The notes beneath the pieces are model-generated. The model was not told the DNA's origin. It did not search any database and worked only from the letters and a program-made list of their open reading frames with translations. 64,000 nt of DNA, from positions 1 to 64,000 of the forward strand of contig CAVQZD010000007.1 in assembly GCA_963718375.1 (NCBI GenBank), in the 5' to 3' direction. The position numbers were made by a program, and so were the translations under genes. Below, piece by piece: positions 8,086 through 16,813 of this stretch. Each line of letters begins with the position of its first letter. Position 1 is the stretch's first letter. Source of the stretch: RBG-16-64-13 sp963718375 (lineage in GTDB: Bacteria > Actinomycetota > Thermoleophilia > RBG-16-64-13).

Positions 8086-8742
8086 ATGAGAATCACCTAT
8101 ATGGGCCATTCCTGCTTCCTACTTGAAGCGCAAGATCGTACCAGGGTGATCATCGATCCGTACGTGCCCGGCTCGTACGATGGAGCCCTCAGGTACGGCG
8201 CTGTGGACGAGCAGGCGGACGTGGTACTGGCCAGCCATGATCATCCCGATCATGCAGGCACCGATGCGATCGCCGGTCACCCTTTGGTGTTCATACGCCC
8301 TGTGAACGAGAAGGTGGCATCAGTCCACATCACCGGCATCGAGGTGGATCACGACGAGACCGGTGGCAGCGAGCGAGGCAAGAGCACCATCATCGTGGTC
8401 GATGACGGGGACATCCGCCTAGTCCACCTGGGCGATCTGGGCCATCTCCTGGACGCGCGCACGGTCGAGAAGATAGGCCGCGCGGACGTGCTTCTGATAC
8501 CCGTGGGCGGCTACTTCACCATCGACTCCGAGGCAGCCGCGAAGGTAGCCGAGACCCTGGCCCCCAGAGTGGTCATACCTATGCACTACAAGACACCCAA
8601 GACCGACTTCCCGATTGCGCCGGTGGACACGTTCCTGCAGACGCAAACTGCGGTACAACGCAACGCAGGCCCCACTTTCGAGGTAACGCAGGCTGGACTG
8701 CCGGTGGATAGGACTGTCATCGTACTGCCCTACGCCCGGTAG
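8086..8742 (+). CDS. UlaG/UPF0173-like metallo-beta-lactamase-fold hydrolase
   Basis: This is a predicted metal-dependent hydrolase of unknown substrate. From the ATG at 8086 the product is 218 aa and begins MRITYMGHSCFLLEAQ, the typical opening of the UlaG/UPF0173 branch. The metal-binding motif SHDHPDHAG lies near residue 50, followed by GDLGHL and VVIPMHYKTP, which supply the further metal ligands. I chose this start because GGAGG lies 9-10 nt upstream and the family begins there; the frame stays open further upstream but without resemblance to the family. It is divergent from trxA and precedes the DUF3343 gene by 38 bp. Confidence 0.88.
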   Translation: MRITYMGHSCFLLEAQDRTRVIIDPYVPGSYDGALRYGAVDEQADVVLASHDHPDHAGTDAIAGHPLVFIRPVNEKVASVHITGIEVDHDETGGSERGKSTIIVVDDGDIRLVHLGDLGHLLDARTVEKIGRADVLLIPVGGYFTIDSEAAAKVAETLAPRVVIPMHYKTPKTDFPIAPVDTFLQTQTAVQRNAGPTFEVTQAGLPVDRTVIVLPYAR

Positions 8743-8780
8743 AGACCAGTGTCGATCGTCAAGAATATGGGTCGGAGGCA

Positions 8781-9059
8781 GTGAGTGAGCGACAGATGAC
8801 CGCGGCGACACCTATGGCAGTCATAACGTTTGAAACGCCCCGACAGGCGCTGTCCGCGGAGCAGGTGCTTCGCCGCGCCCGTATCGACCACCAAGAGGTG
8901 CCCCCGCCCGAGAAGGCCGGGAACGCCTGTGGGGTGGCCCTACGCATCCCCCTCGATGCGCTGTACGAAGCGATAGGCGTGATGGCTACCGATCACGCCG
9001 ATTGGGAAGCTGTGTATCAACTGGACGAAGAGCACGAGGTCATTGCAAAGCTAGGATGA
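8781..9059 (+). CDS. DUF3343 putative Se/S carrier-like protein
   Basis: DUF3343 proteins are small and are suggested, by resemblance to proteins near selenium and sulfur genes, to carry Se or S; this is not proven. The 92-aa protein has AVITFETPRQALSAEQVLRR, then ACGVALRIPLDAL containing the family's conserved cysteine (the only cysteine in the protein). Start choice is uncertain: GTG at 8781 has GGAGG only 2 nt away, while the in-frame ATG at 8796 is 17 nt from it. It follows the metallohydrolase gene by 38 bp and may form a pair with it. Confidence 0.75.
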   Translation: MSERQMTAATPMAVITFETPRQALSAEQVLRRARIDHQEVPPPEKAGNACGVALRIPLDALYEAIGVMATDHADWEAVYQLDEEHEVIAKLG

Positions 9060-9134
9060 GTCTAGAAAGCTCGCCGCTATCCTTTGGGGCGACAGACATG
9101 GAGGGCTGTAGCCATCACATTCAATCGCTGGGGC

Positions 9135-11978
9135 ATGCTAGGCGGGTATTCATCTAAAGAGAGCAAGAGTGAGTCCCAGGACTCCGGGTCAGAGGCCGCC
9201 CGCCCATCCCTGAGGGGAAACAGGGGTGTGCGTACGCTGATCATCGCGGCGCTTACCCTGGCAGCCCTGGCGGTGCTCTGGTATGCGATCTCCTACTACT
9301 GGACCGACTATCTCTGGTACCAGGAGGTGGGGCATACCAACGTATTCTGGACCCCGTTCGTGGGACGTCTGTTGGTGGGCCTCTTCTTCGCGATCGTCTT
9401 CTTTGGGCTCTTCTACACGAATCTTTGGCTGGCCCACCGCACCTCCCCCAAATACCGCGCCGTCGAAGGCGAGCCTGACGGCAACGTGCTCGAGTTGATA
9501 GCGCGTCGTGGCTGGACTGGCAAGTTGATACTGGCTGTCTCTGCGCTCATCGCCCTCATCGTGGGCTTGTCGTATGGTGCGCGTTGGGAGCGCGTGCTGC
9601 TCTTCCTCAACCAGGGGGCATTCGGCTACGAAGACCCCCTCTTCGGCCGTGACGCCTCCTTCTTCGTCTACACCCTGCCGCTCTTGTACATGCTGGTGGA
9701 CTTCGTGATAACCACGGTCGTCCTAGCCATCGTGTTCACCCTGCTCGTGTATCTGATCGACCACGCCTTCACCCTAAGCACGAAGAAGCGTATCGTCCCG
9801 ACGCCGCGCGTCTTCGCTCACATCTCGGTGCTGATCGGCATACTGCTCTTAGCCAAAGCCGCCGACTTCGCTCTGGGCAGATGGGGCCTCGTCTACTCCA
9901 CGACTGGTACTACCTTCGGAGCCAACTACACGGACGTGCACGTGGTGCTGCCGGTGCTGTCCGCCCTGGCCATCGTATCCGTTGTCGCGGCGGTGCTCTG
10001 CTTCGCCAATCTGTTCCGGCGGAACTGGAAGATGCCCCTCGCAGCGGTGGTGCTCCTGTTCGCGGTCTGGTTGGTCGGGGGCAAGATCGTGCCGGCCGCC
10101 GTCCAGAGTCTGCAGGTGAAACCGAACGAGATCACCAAGGACAGCGAGTACATCCAGAAGAACATCGAAGCCACTCGTTGGGCCTTCAGCATCGGCGACA
10201 CTTCGCGAGTGCAACTCGCCGCCGACTTCGACCTCACCGCCGCCGAGGTGGCGGACAACTCAGCTACCACTGAGAACGTGCGCTTATGGGATCCTCGTCA
10301 AGCCGCAAAAGCGTATGCGCAGTTGCAGGCGCTCAAGCCCTACTACGTCTTCAACGACGTGGACGTGGACCGCTACATGTTGGGAGATGGGCCGACCCAG
10401 GTGCTGCTGAGCGCGCGCGAGATGAACCAGGCTGGGCTGGACACAAAGAGTTGGGTCACGGAGCGCCTGCGATACACGCATGGGTACGGCTTCGTGATGA
10501 GCCCCGTGAACGAGGCGACAGCCTCAGGCAGCCCGGTCTTCTTAGTCAAGGACATACCCTTCGTCAACACCACCGACCTCAAAGTGGAGAGGCCGGAGAT
10601 CTACTACGGTGAGTCGGGCAACAGCTTCGTAATAGTCAAGACCGACACTCTGGAGTTCGACTACCCGGAGGGCGACACCGACGTCGAAGGGACCTACCAG
10701 GGGGAGGGCGGTATCCCGATCAGCAGCTTCTGGAGGCGGGCGGCCTTCGCCTTCCGGATGCGCAGCCTAAGCATCTTCACTACCGACTCCGTCAACAGCG
10801 AGTCCCGTATCATGATCCGCCGCACTCTGCAGGAGCGCGTCCAGGCCTTGGCCCCCTTCCTGACCTATGACTACGACCCGTACCTGGTCTTGCGGGATGA
10901 CGGTACGCTCGTCTGGATGTGGGACGCGTACTCCACGACCTCACGCTTCCCCTATTCCCAGCCGTGGATCAACACCAACACCACAACTGCCAATCAGATA
11001 TCGAGCGGGACCAACTACATCCGCAATTCGGTCAAGGTGGTAGTGGACGCCTACACCGGCGAGATCACCTTCTACCAGTTGGACCCCGAGGATTCGATAG
11101 TCAACTCGTGGGGCAAGATATACGACGGTCTCTTCACACCCGCCGACCAGATGCCGGCAGACCTGAGGGCCCATATCCGCTACCCCGAGAATCTCTACAG
11201 CGTCCAAGCTGACGTGCTCACCACGTACCACGTGACTGATCCGGCCACCTTCTACAACTTCCAAGACGTTTGGGAGATACCCACCGAGATCTACGAGAGC
11301 AGCGAAGTGCCCACCACGCCCTACTACCAGGTATTGGCCCTGCCGGGCAACTCCGAGGCGGAGTCCGCCCTGCTCTTGCCGTTCACCCCGAAAGGCAAAG
11401 GCAACATGGTGGCGCTCATGGCCGGACGTCAGGACGGTGATCATTACGGCGAACTGCTGCTAATGGACTTCCCGAAGGGCACTCCCCCCGATGGTCCCGC
11501 CCTGATCGAAGCCAAGATCAGCAACGACCCCGAGGTCTCCGCAAAGGTCACTCTATGGGATCAGGCCGGCAGCAGCGTGATACGCGGCAATCTGCTCGTG
11601 ATCCCCATCGAGCAGTCGGTAGTGTACTTCGAACCCCTCTACCTGCAGGCCAGTATCGAGAACACGGTGCCCGAGCTGAGAGAGGTCGTCGTCGTCTACA
11701 ACAACACGGTCGTCATGGAACCGACTCTCTCCCAGGCTCTGGTGGCTCTCTTTGGCCCGGAAGCCGCCCCAGGTACGACGGTGCCCGACTCCCCGACTAC
11801 GACCACCAATGTCACCACCGACACCACGCCTCCCTCCGACCTGACCACGCTGGCCGAGCGCGCGAACCAGTTGTACATGGACGCACTCCAAGCGCAGAGG
11901 AACGGCGACTGGGCCGAGTACGGCAGGCTCATCGACGAGCTGGGCATCGTGCTCGAGCAGATGGCAGCGATGCAGTGA
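9135..11978 (+). CDS. UPF0182 family large membrane protein
   Basis: The function is unknown; the family is widespread in Actinobacteria. The product is about 947 aa. Seven membrane helices occupy roughly residues 30-340. A large extracytoplasmic domain follows (from VQSLQVKPNEITKDSEYIQ onward), with the conserved YTHGYGFVMSPVNE and SYWRRAAF-like segments. A Thr/Pro-rich linker lies before a short helical C-terminus. The start is uncertain: the ATG at 9135 has no clear Shine-Dalgarno, an in-frame TTG lies at 9084, and GGAGGG at 9100-9105 is not followed by an ordinary start. The stop overlaps the hsp20 start by 4 nt, which suggests translational coupling to hsp20 and lon. Confidence 0.85.
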   Translation: MLGGYSSKESKSESQDSGSEAARPSLRGNRGVRTLIIAALTLAALAVLWYAISYYWTDYLWYQEVGHTNVFWTPFVGRLLVGLFFAIVFFGLFYTNLWLAHRTSPKYRAVEGEPDGNVLELIARRGWTGKLILAVSALIALIVGLSYGARWERVLLFLNQGAFGYEDPLFGRDASFFVYTLPLLYMLVDFVITTVVLAIVFTLLVYLIDHAFTLSTKKRIVPTPRVFAHISVLIGILLLAKAADFALGRWGLVYSTTGTTFGANYTDVHVVLPVLSALAIVSVVAAVLCFANLFRRNWKMPLAAVVLLFAVWLVGGKIVPAAVQSLQVKPNEITKDSEYIQKNIEATRWAFSIGDTSRVQLAADFDLTAAEVADNSATTENVRLWDPRQAAKAYAQLQALKPYYVFNDVDVDRYMLGDGPTQVLLSAREMNQAGLDTKSWVTERLRYTHGYGFVMSPVNEATASGSPVFLVKDIPFVNTTDLKVERPEIYYGESGNSFVIVKTDTLEFDYPEGDTDVEGTYQGEGGIPISSFWRRAAFAFRMRSLSIFTTDSVNSESRIMIRRTLQERVQALAPFLTYDYDPYLVLRDDGTLVWMWDAYSTTSRFPYSQPWINTNTTTANQISSGTNYIRNSVKVVVDAYTGEITFYQLDPEDSIVNSWGKIYDGLFTPADQMPADLRAHIRYPENLYSVQADVLTTYHVTDPATFYNFQDVWEIPTEIYESSEVPTTPYYQVLALPGNSEAESALLLPFTPKGKGNMVALMAGRQDGDHYGELLLMDFPKGTPPDGPALIEAKISNDPEVSAKVTLWDQAGSSVIRGNLLVIPIEQSVVYFEPLYLQASIENTVPELREVVVVYNNTVVMEPTLSQALVALFGPEAAPGTTVPDSPTTTTNVTTDTTPPSDLTTLAERANQLYMDALQAQRNGDWAEYGRLIDELGIVLEQMAAMQ

Positions 11979-12436
11979 GGAGCGACGATCCCAGAGTCCG
12001 CCGTTTCGGGGCAGAAGTGGACCGGCTGTTCGTGGAGCTCTTGCGCGCGGACTGGGTACCTCGGTCGGCGAACGCCTCCTTCCGGCCCGGTGCTGACGTG
12101 TACTACGACCCGGAAGAAGACGCGGTGATCGTCAGACTGGAGCTGCCCGGCATCGACCCCGACCGGATCACGCTGGAGATCGAAGGCAATACACTTCGCG
12201 TCAGCGGAAGCAGGCGCGAACAGCGCCCTGGTGATGCCATATACCACCAGATGGAGATATCCTACGGTCGGTTCGAGCGCCTGGTCTCCTTGCCTCCGGA
12301 CCTGGACAAGACCAAGGCCTCGGCCGACTATAACGATGGGTACCTGGAGATCAGACTGCCGCCGAAGGGCAAGTCAGAGAGCAGACGCATCCCTATCTCT
12401 GAACTCGAGGACGAGAAGAAAGGTGTGCAGTCATGA
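11975..12436 (+). CDS. Hsp20 small heat-shock protein
   Basis: This is an ATP-independent holdase chaperone that binds unfolding proteins. The 153-aa protein has an alpha-crystallin domain from about residue 35 (DVYYDPEEDAVIVRLELPG) to 140, with LEIEGNTLRVSG and the closing GYLEIRLPPK. The C-terminal SRRIPIS carries the I-x-I/V-type anchoring motif. The GTG start at 11975-11977 shares bases with the UPF0182 stop (GTGA), and the stop at 12434-12436 shares bases with the lon ATG (ATGA). The open frame continues far upstream inside the UPF0182 gene, but that part has no Hsp20 similarity. The position suggests that client holding and Lon degradation are produced together. Confidence 0.93.
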   Translation: MRSDDPRVRRFGAEVDRLFVELLRADWVPRSANASFRPGADVYYDPEEDAVIVRLELPGIDPDRITLEIEGNTLRVSGSRREQRPGDAIYHQMEISYGRFERLVSLPPDLDKTKASADYNDGYLEIRLPPKGKSESRRIPISELEDEKKGVQS

Positions 12437-14901
12437 GTGCCCGCGAGGACGAGTTCGACCCCACGTGGCTGGACACGGACCCGGTGGATACAGAGACTGA
12501 GACCGGCACCGGCCAAGACTTCGTGATCTTTTCCCGTGAGCCGGTCGAGGAACAGCCTCAAGAGCGCCCCACCCACCTGCCTATCCTGCCCCTCAAGGAC
12601 ACCGTCGTCTTTCCCGAGACCGTCATGCCGCTGGCCGTGGGCCAGCCCCGCTCGGTGCGCTTGATCGACGACGTCTTGCGCAAGGATAAGCTGGTCGGGC
12701 TTGTGGCTTCGAGGGACCCCGGGATCGAAGTCCCGGGGCCTGACGACGTCTACAAGATCGGCGTGCTTGCCAGTATCCAGAAGATGCTGAAGGCCCCCGA
12801 CGGCACCTTGCGCATCATCGCTCAGGGCATCCGTCGCATAGAGATCGACCGCTTCGCCTCGGAGGATCCGTACCTGTGGGCGGATGTACACGACCTGCCC
12901 GACATGGTCGAACCTGGGACAGAACTGGAAGCTCTGCAGCGCAATCTGGCTTCGGTCTACACAAGGGTGATCCAACTTGTCCCCTATCTGCCTGACGAGC
13001 TGGAGATGGCAGTGGCCAATCTGGAAGACCCGGCCGCTTTGGGGTATTTCATCGCCTCGACAATGAGGCTCAAGACCGAGGAGAAGCAGGAGCTGCTTTC
13101 GGAGGTCCACCTATCCAAGCGTCTCCGCCGACTGACCGCCTTCGTGAATAGGGAGCTCGAGGTCTTGGAGCTTGGCTCAAAGATCCAAGACCAGGTGCAA
13201 TCAGAGATGGACAAGAACCAACGTGAGTATGTGCTCCGGCAGCAGCTCAAAGCTATCCAGGATGAGCTCGGCGAGACCGACGAGACTCAGGCTGAGGTCA
13301 ACGAGCTCCGCGAGCAGATAGAGAAGGCCACCCTCCCAGAGGAGGTGGAGAAGCAGGCGCGGCGCGAGTTGGACAGGCTATCTAAGCTGCCCACCGCGGC
13401 GGCTGAGTACGGAGTCATCCGCACCTATCTGGACTGGATCGTCACTCTGCCTTGGTCGGTCTGCACCACCGACAACCTCGACCTCCCCCATGCCCGCAAG
13501 GTCTTGGACGAAGACCACTACGACCTGGATGACGTCAAAGACCGCATACTCGAGTTCCTGGCGGTCCAGAAGCTGAGAGAGGATGTGTCCGGCTCCATAC
13601 TATGCTTCGCTGGGCCACCCGGGGTCGGCAAGACGAGTCTGGGCAAGAGCATCGCCCGGGCTATGGGACGCAAGTTCATACGCATCAGCGTGGGCGGAGT
13701 ACGCGACGAGTCCGAGATCCGGGGGCATCGCCGCACGTACGTGGGCGCGATGCCCGGCACTATCATCCGGGCCGTGAGAGACGCGGGCAGCTGCAACCCT
13801 GTCTTCATGATCGACGAGATCGACAAGATGGGTTCCGATTGGCGAGGTGATCCCTCCAGCGCGATGCTTGAGGTGCTGGACCCGGAGCAGAACAGCTCGT
13901 TCCGCGACCATTACCTAGACCTGCCTTTTGATCTCTCCAAGGCCATGTTCGTGTGCACGGCCAACGTGCTCGACACCATCCCGGGTCCGCTTCGCGACCG
14001 CATGGACATAATCAGCATCGCCGGCTACACCGAAGAGGACAAGCTCCACATAGCCAAGCGATATCTGGTGCCCAGGGTGTTGGAGCGGAGTGGCCTCAAG
14101 AAGCGGCAGCTCACCGTCACCGACGCAGCCCTGCGTCTCATTATCGAGAACTACACGCGAGAGGCCGGAGTGCGCTCACTGGAGCGCCAAATAGCCACGG
14201 TCGCCCGCAAGTTCGCCCGCATGGTCGCCGAAGAGGAGCAGACCCGGCTGACGGTAGGTGAGAAGCGAGTCGTCGATTTCCTTGGCAAGAAGAAGGTGTT
14301 CCGTGAGACCAGACGGCGCACGAGTGATCCGGGCGTCTCCACCGGCCTGGCTTGGACACCGACGGGTGGCGAGATCCTCTTCATAGAGGCCCGGGCGATG
14401 CCGGGCAGCGGCCGTCTGGTCCTGACCGGACAGTTGGGTGACGTCATGAAGGAGTCCGCGCAGGCAGCTCTGACCTTCATACGAGGGGAGGCGACCGGCT
14501 TAGGCGCCGACACCAAGTTCTTTCAAGAGAACGACATCCACGTGCATGTGCCGGCGGGTGCCGTGCCCAAGGACGGGCCTTCGGCGGGCGTCGCCATGGC
14601 TGTCGCCCTGGCGAGCATGGCCTCCGGCCGCAAAGTCGACCCGGAGTCGGCTATGACCGGCGAGGTGACGCTCACCGGTCAAGTCCTGCCGGTCGGCGGC
14701 ATCAAGGAGAAGGTGCTGGCAGCCAGAGCCGCCGGGATAACCAAGGTCTTTCTGCCCGATCGCAACGAGGCCGACATCGCGGAGATAAGGGACGACGACG
14801 TGCTGGAGGGCCTGGAATTCCGGTACGTGGACCACGTGACCCAGGTGATGGCCGAGATCCTGCATCCGACCGAGCCAGGTGGGGCCGCTCCCAAGGGTTG
14901 A
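12433..14901 (+). CDS. lon: ATP-dependent protease Lon
   Basis: Lon degrades misfolded and regulatory proteins in the cytoplasm. The 822-aa protein has a ~45-residue acidic N-terminal extension, then the LON substrate-binding domain (from LPILPLKDTVVFPETVMPL) and a coiled-coil helical region. The AAA+ module follows, with Walker A FAGPPGVGKTS near residue 393 and Walker B VFMIDEIDKM. The C-terminal protease domain has the catalytic Ser in PKDGPSAGVAMA (~717) and the catalytic Lys in GGIKEKVLAA (~759). All catalytic residues are present. Its ATG overlaps the hsp20 stop by 4 nt. Confidence 0.97.
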   Translation: MSAREDEFDPTWLDTDPVDTETETGTGQDFVIFSREPVEEQPQERPTHLPILPLKDTVVFPETVMPLAVGQPRSVRLIDDVLRKDKLVGLVASRDPGIEVPGPDDVYKIGVLASIQKMLKAPDGTLRIIAQGIRRIEIDRFASEDPYLWADVHDLPDMVEPGTELEALQRNLASVYTRVIQLVPYLPDELEMAVANLEDPAALGYFIASTMRLKTEEKQELLSEVHLSKRLRRLTAFVNRELEVLELGSKIQDQVQSEMDKNQREYVLRQQLKAIQDELGETDETQAEVNELREQIEKATLPEEVEKQARRELDRLSKLPTAAAEYGVIRTYLDWIVTLPWSVCTTDNLDLPHARKVLDEDHYDLDDVKDRILEFLAVQKLREDVSGSILCFAGPPGVGKTSLGKSIARAMGRKFIRISVGGVRDESEIRGHRRTYVGAMPGTIIRAVRDAGSCNPVFMIDEIDKMGSDWRGDPSSAMLEVLDPEQNSSFRDHYLDLPFDLSKAMFVCTANVLDTIPGPLRDRMDIISIAGYTEEDKLHIAKRYLVPRVLERSGLKKRQLTVTDAALRLIIENYTREAGVRSLERQIATVARKFARMVAEEEQTRLTVGEKRVVDFLGKKKVFRETRRRTSDPGVSTGLAWTPTGGEILFIEARAMPGSGRLVLTGQLGDVMKESAQAALTFIRGEATGLGADTKFFQENDIHVHVPAGAVPKDGPSAGVAMAVALASMASGRKVDPESAMTGEVTLTGQVLPVGGIKEKVLAARAAGITKVFLPDRNEADIAEIRDDDVLEGLEFRYVDHVTQVMAEILHPTEPGGAAPKG

Positions 14902-14918
14902 CCCGAGCCCGTGGGCTC

Positions 14919-15389
14919 CTACTTGTCCGGGGGCGGAGACTCGTCCCTCTGGTCGGCCTCGCGGTGGCCCTTGCGGAGCGGAAGTGAGTCGGCAAGACGT
15001 GAGATCACGTCCGGAGGCAGCTTGTCCTTCAGAGCGTCCATGACCGCGTGGACCGCCCGGGCGGCTTCTTCTCTGGCGGGATACGAGCCGGCCTTCTGCA
15101 CCGCCTGCACCAACGCATCGAACTGGGCCTTGACGGCGCGACTCTTCTCGGACAATAGATCGCGCACCGAGAAGGACAGCTTGAATTCACGCCGGTCGCT
15201 CTGTTTGTGATGGACCACGCGCTGCAATATCCTGAGCACGCCGCTCCAGGCGACATGCGCGGCGCTGAATCGCCTTATGCGACGAGGCCGTGTATGCACG
15301 CGGGTCTTGCGTTTCTCGCGAGCACCCTCGGCCGCAACGATGTTGCTCTCACTCGACACGAGGAGTCCCCTTGCGTGTGAACGGTTCAC
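14919..15389 (-). CDS. DUF2267-like small protein
   Basis: The function is unknown. The 156-aa protein has a basic N-terminal half (residues 20-65, rich in Arg, Lys and His). The second half, from about residue 90, resembles DUF2267: AVKAQFDALVQAVQKAG, then ARAVHAVMDALKDKLPPDV and ISRLADSLPL. The C-terminus is charged. The GTG start at 15389 has no Shine-Dalgarno. A TATCAT box ends 10 nt before it (15400-15405 complement) and the inverted repeat GTGAAC-G-GTTCAC covers the start codon. It is convergent with lon and lies 43 bp after amrA. Confidence 0.6.
   Translation of the reverse strand: MNRSHARGLLVSSESNIVAAEGAREKRKTRVHTRPRRIRRFSAAHVAWSGVLRILQRVVHHKQSDRREFKLSFSVRDLLSEKSRAVKAQFDALVQAVQKAGSYPAREEAARAVHAVMDALKDKLPPDVISRLADSLPLRKGHREADQRDESPPPDK
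15377..15389. repeat. Perfect 13-bp inverted repeat over the DUF2267 start
   Basis: GTGAAC (15377-15382) and GTTCAC (15384-15389) flank one central G, and one arm contains the GTG start codon. A TATCAT -10-like box lies 10 nt upstream of that start. It could be an operator or a small hairpin limiting initiation. Confidence 0.4.
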
Positions 15390-15432
15390 TGAAGTCCAAA
15401 TGATACCCTAGCCCGCCGCCGTAACACAGGGC

Positions 15433-15969
15433 TCAGCGGTGTCTCGCCACCTCGAAGCGGTACAACTGGTATTGATCATCATCCGGATCGATACTGCCCT
15501 TGCGACATGTGATGCGAAGCTGCTGTTCGACCGTATCCACGCCCTCGAGGTCGGGCAAGAGCAGCGCTTTGCGCCCGTCGAGAGTGCTCACTATCATACC
15601 GTAGCGCTTGGGGTCCATGTCTTCGACGCTGGCCACTTCTTCGGGCGGTCCCAAGACGTCCACCGAGATGTCCAGTCCGTCCAGCTCTTGCGGAGACACT
15701 GCGTAGAAGCGAGGATCTCCGGTGGCGGCGGTGATAGCGTTCGCCACCACCTCCTCCTCGACGCTGCCCATGCGAGGTTCGGTCGTGCCCATGCACCCCC
15801 TGAGTGAGCCGTCGGGCAGATGCAGCGAGACGAAGACACCAGCACGGCGCAACCCACCCTCGGTGGGCAAGGGGGCGGAGACCACCGCACGGTGCCGTAC
15901 GTACGTCCCGATGGCGTTACGAGCCAAAGCGACCAAGGGATCCTTGTCTTCGTGGACTGTGTCTGCCAC
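15433..15969 (-). CDS. amrA: AmmeMemoRadiSam system protein A (AMMECR1 family)
   Basis: AMMECR1-family protein of the three-gene AmmeMemoRadiSam system, whose reaction is not known. From the GTG at 15969 the product is 178 aa. It carries the AMMECR1 core: GVFVSLHLPDGSLRGCMGTTEP, ANAITAATGDPRF, and LDISVDVLGPPEEV. The LRGCMG motif, with the family's invariant cysteine, is intact. I chose this start because its G is the last base of the amrB stop (TAGTG) and the family begins here; the frame stays open 210 nt upstream inside amrB with no similarity. Order amrS-amrB-amrA on the minus strand. Confidence 0.93.
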   Translation of the reverse strand: MADTVHEDKDPLVALARNAIGTYVRHRAVVSAPLPTEGGLRRAGVFVSLHLPDGSLRGCMGTTEPRMGSVEEEVVANAITAATGDPRFYAVSPQELDGLDISVDVLGPPEEVASVEDMDPKRYGMIVSTLDGRKALLLPDLEGVDTVEQQLRITCRKGSIDPDDDQYQLYRFEVARHR

Positions 15970-16811
15970 TACCTCTCCTCCGCGACGTCCGAGAACTCCA
16001 CTTCGCCGACCAGATATCCTACGCCAAAAGGACCTTCGTACGAGTACAGACGGTTGTTCGTCTGCACTCCCGCCGCCTGCGCGGCCGCCACTACCCCCGA
16101 CAACACAGCCAGAGAACGGTAGCCACACTCTCCCGCGGCCTCCGCGAGCATTGGGTCGATGGATAGGAGTCCTCTCCAATCGCCAGCGGCGAAGGTGTCG
16201 GCGACCTGGCGGTCGAACTCCGCTGCACGCGCATCGAAGCCGGCTGGAGCCCCCGGTATCAATCGATGGCTCAGGTCGCTACTGGCAAGATAGAGCACCC
16301 TTTGCTTCGCGTCTATCAGGGCCTCTCCCACAGCAGCGCCGAACTGTGCGTGCTCGTGCCGACTGAGCAGAGAGAACGACAGAAGCACCAGCCGACAACC
16401 TGGCGCCAGCCCACCCAACACGTAGACGAGCGGCACCATAGAGCCATGGTCCAGGTCCATGACCTCGCCGGGGGACGATATAGAGCCGACCGGTATCTCG
16501 TTCTGCAGCGCTCGCTCCAGGATGCCGCGAGCCAACTCCTCGTCGCTGTCGGCTTCCACGACCACATCCGAAGCGTTGAAGTAGGCCAGGTCGCCCGCGT
16601 AAGAGGAGGCCAGGGACACCCCCATCTTGCGTGTCATGAGCGGAGCGTGCGGCGACAGAAGCACGATCGTGTCCGGGTGCAGGTCGGCTGCTCTTGTCTG
16701 CAGCATCTGCATGGAACTCACGGTGGGCGCCGCTTTGCTGAGCTCCGCCCCGCCCACCTCGGGGACTATGATGGGAGGATGTGGCGCGACGAGGCAACCT
16801 ACGAGACCCAT
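15969..16811 (-). CDS. amrB: AmmeMemoRadiSam system protein B (Memo-like)
   Basis: Memo-family protein related to class III extradiol dioxygenases, middle member of the AmmeMemoRadiSam system; the substrate is unknown. From the ATG at 16811 the product is 280 aa. It begins MGLVGCLVAPHPPIIVPEVG with the expected early His. It has TIVLLSPHAPL, a DHGSMVPLVYV segment, and VLYLASSDLSHRL, which supply conserved His and Asp residues of the metal-site region. The start was chosen for its AGGAGG and its position 2 nt after the amrS stop. An in-frame start 51 nt further upstream lies inside amrS. Confidence 0.92.
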   Translation of the reverse strand: MGLVGCLVAPHPPIIVPEVGGAELSKAAPTVSSMQMLQTRAADLHPDTIVLLSPHAPLMTRKMGVSLASSYAGDLAYFNASDVVVEADSDEELARGILERALQNEIPVGSISSPGEVMDLDHGSMVPLVYVLGGLAPGCRLVLLSFSLLSRHEHAQFGAAVGEALIDAKQRVLYLASSDLSHRLIPGAPAGFDARAAEFDRQVADTFAAGDWRGLLSIDPMLAEAAGECGYRSLAVLSGVVAAAQAAGVQTNNRLYSYEGPFGVGYLVGEVEFSDVAEER

Positions 16812-16813
16812 CT

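Noticed and set aside
11555..11974. Extended N-terminus for the Hsp20 protein
   Set aside because: This part lies inside the UPF0182 gene and has no alpha-crystallin similarity; the GTG at 11975 fits the stop/start overlap.
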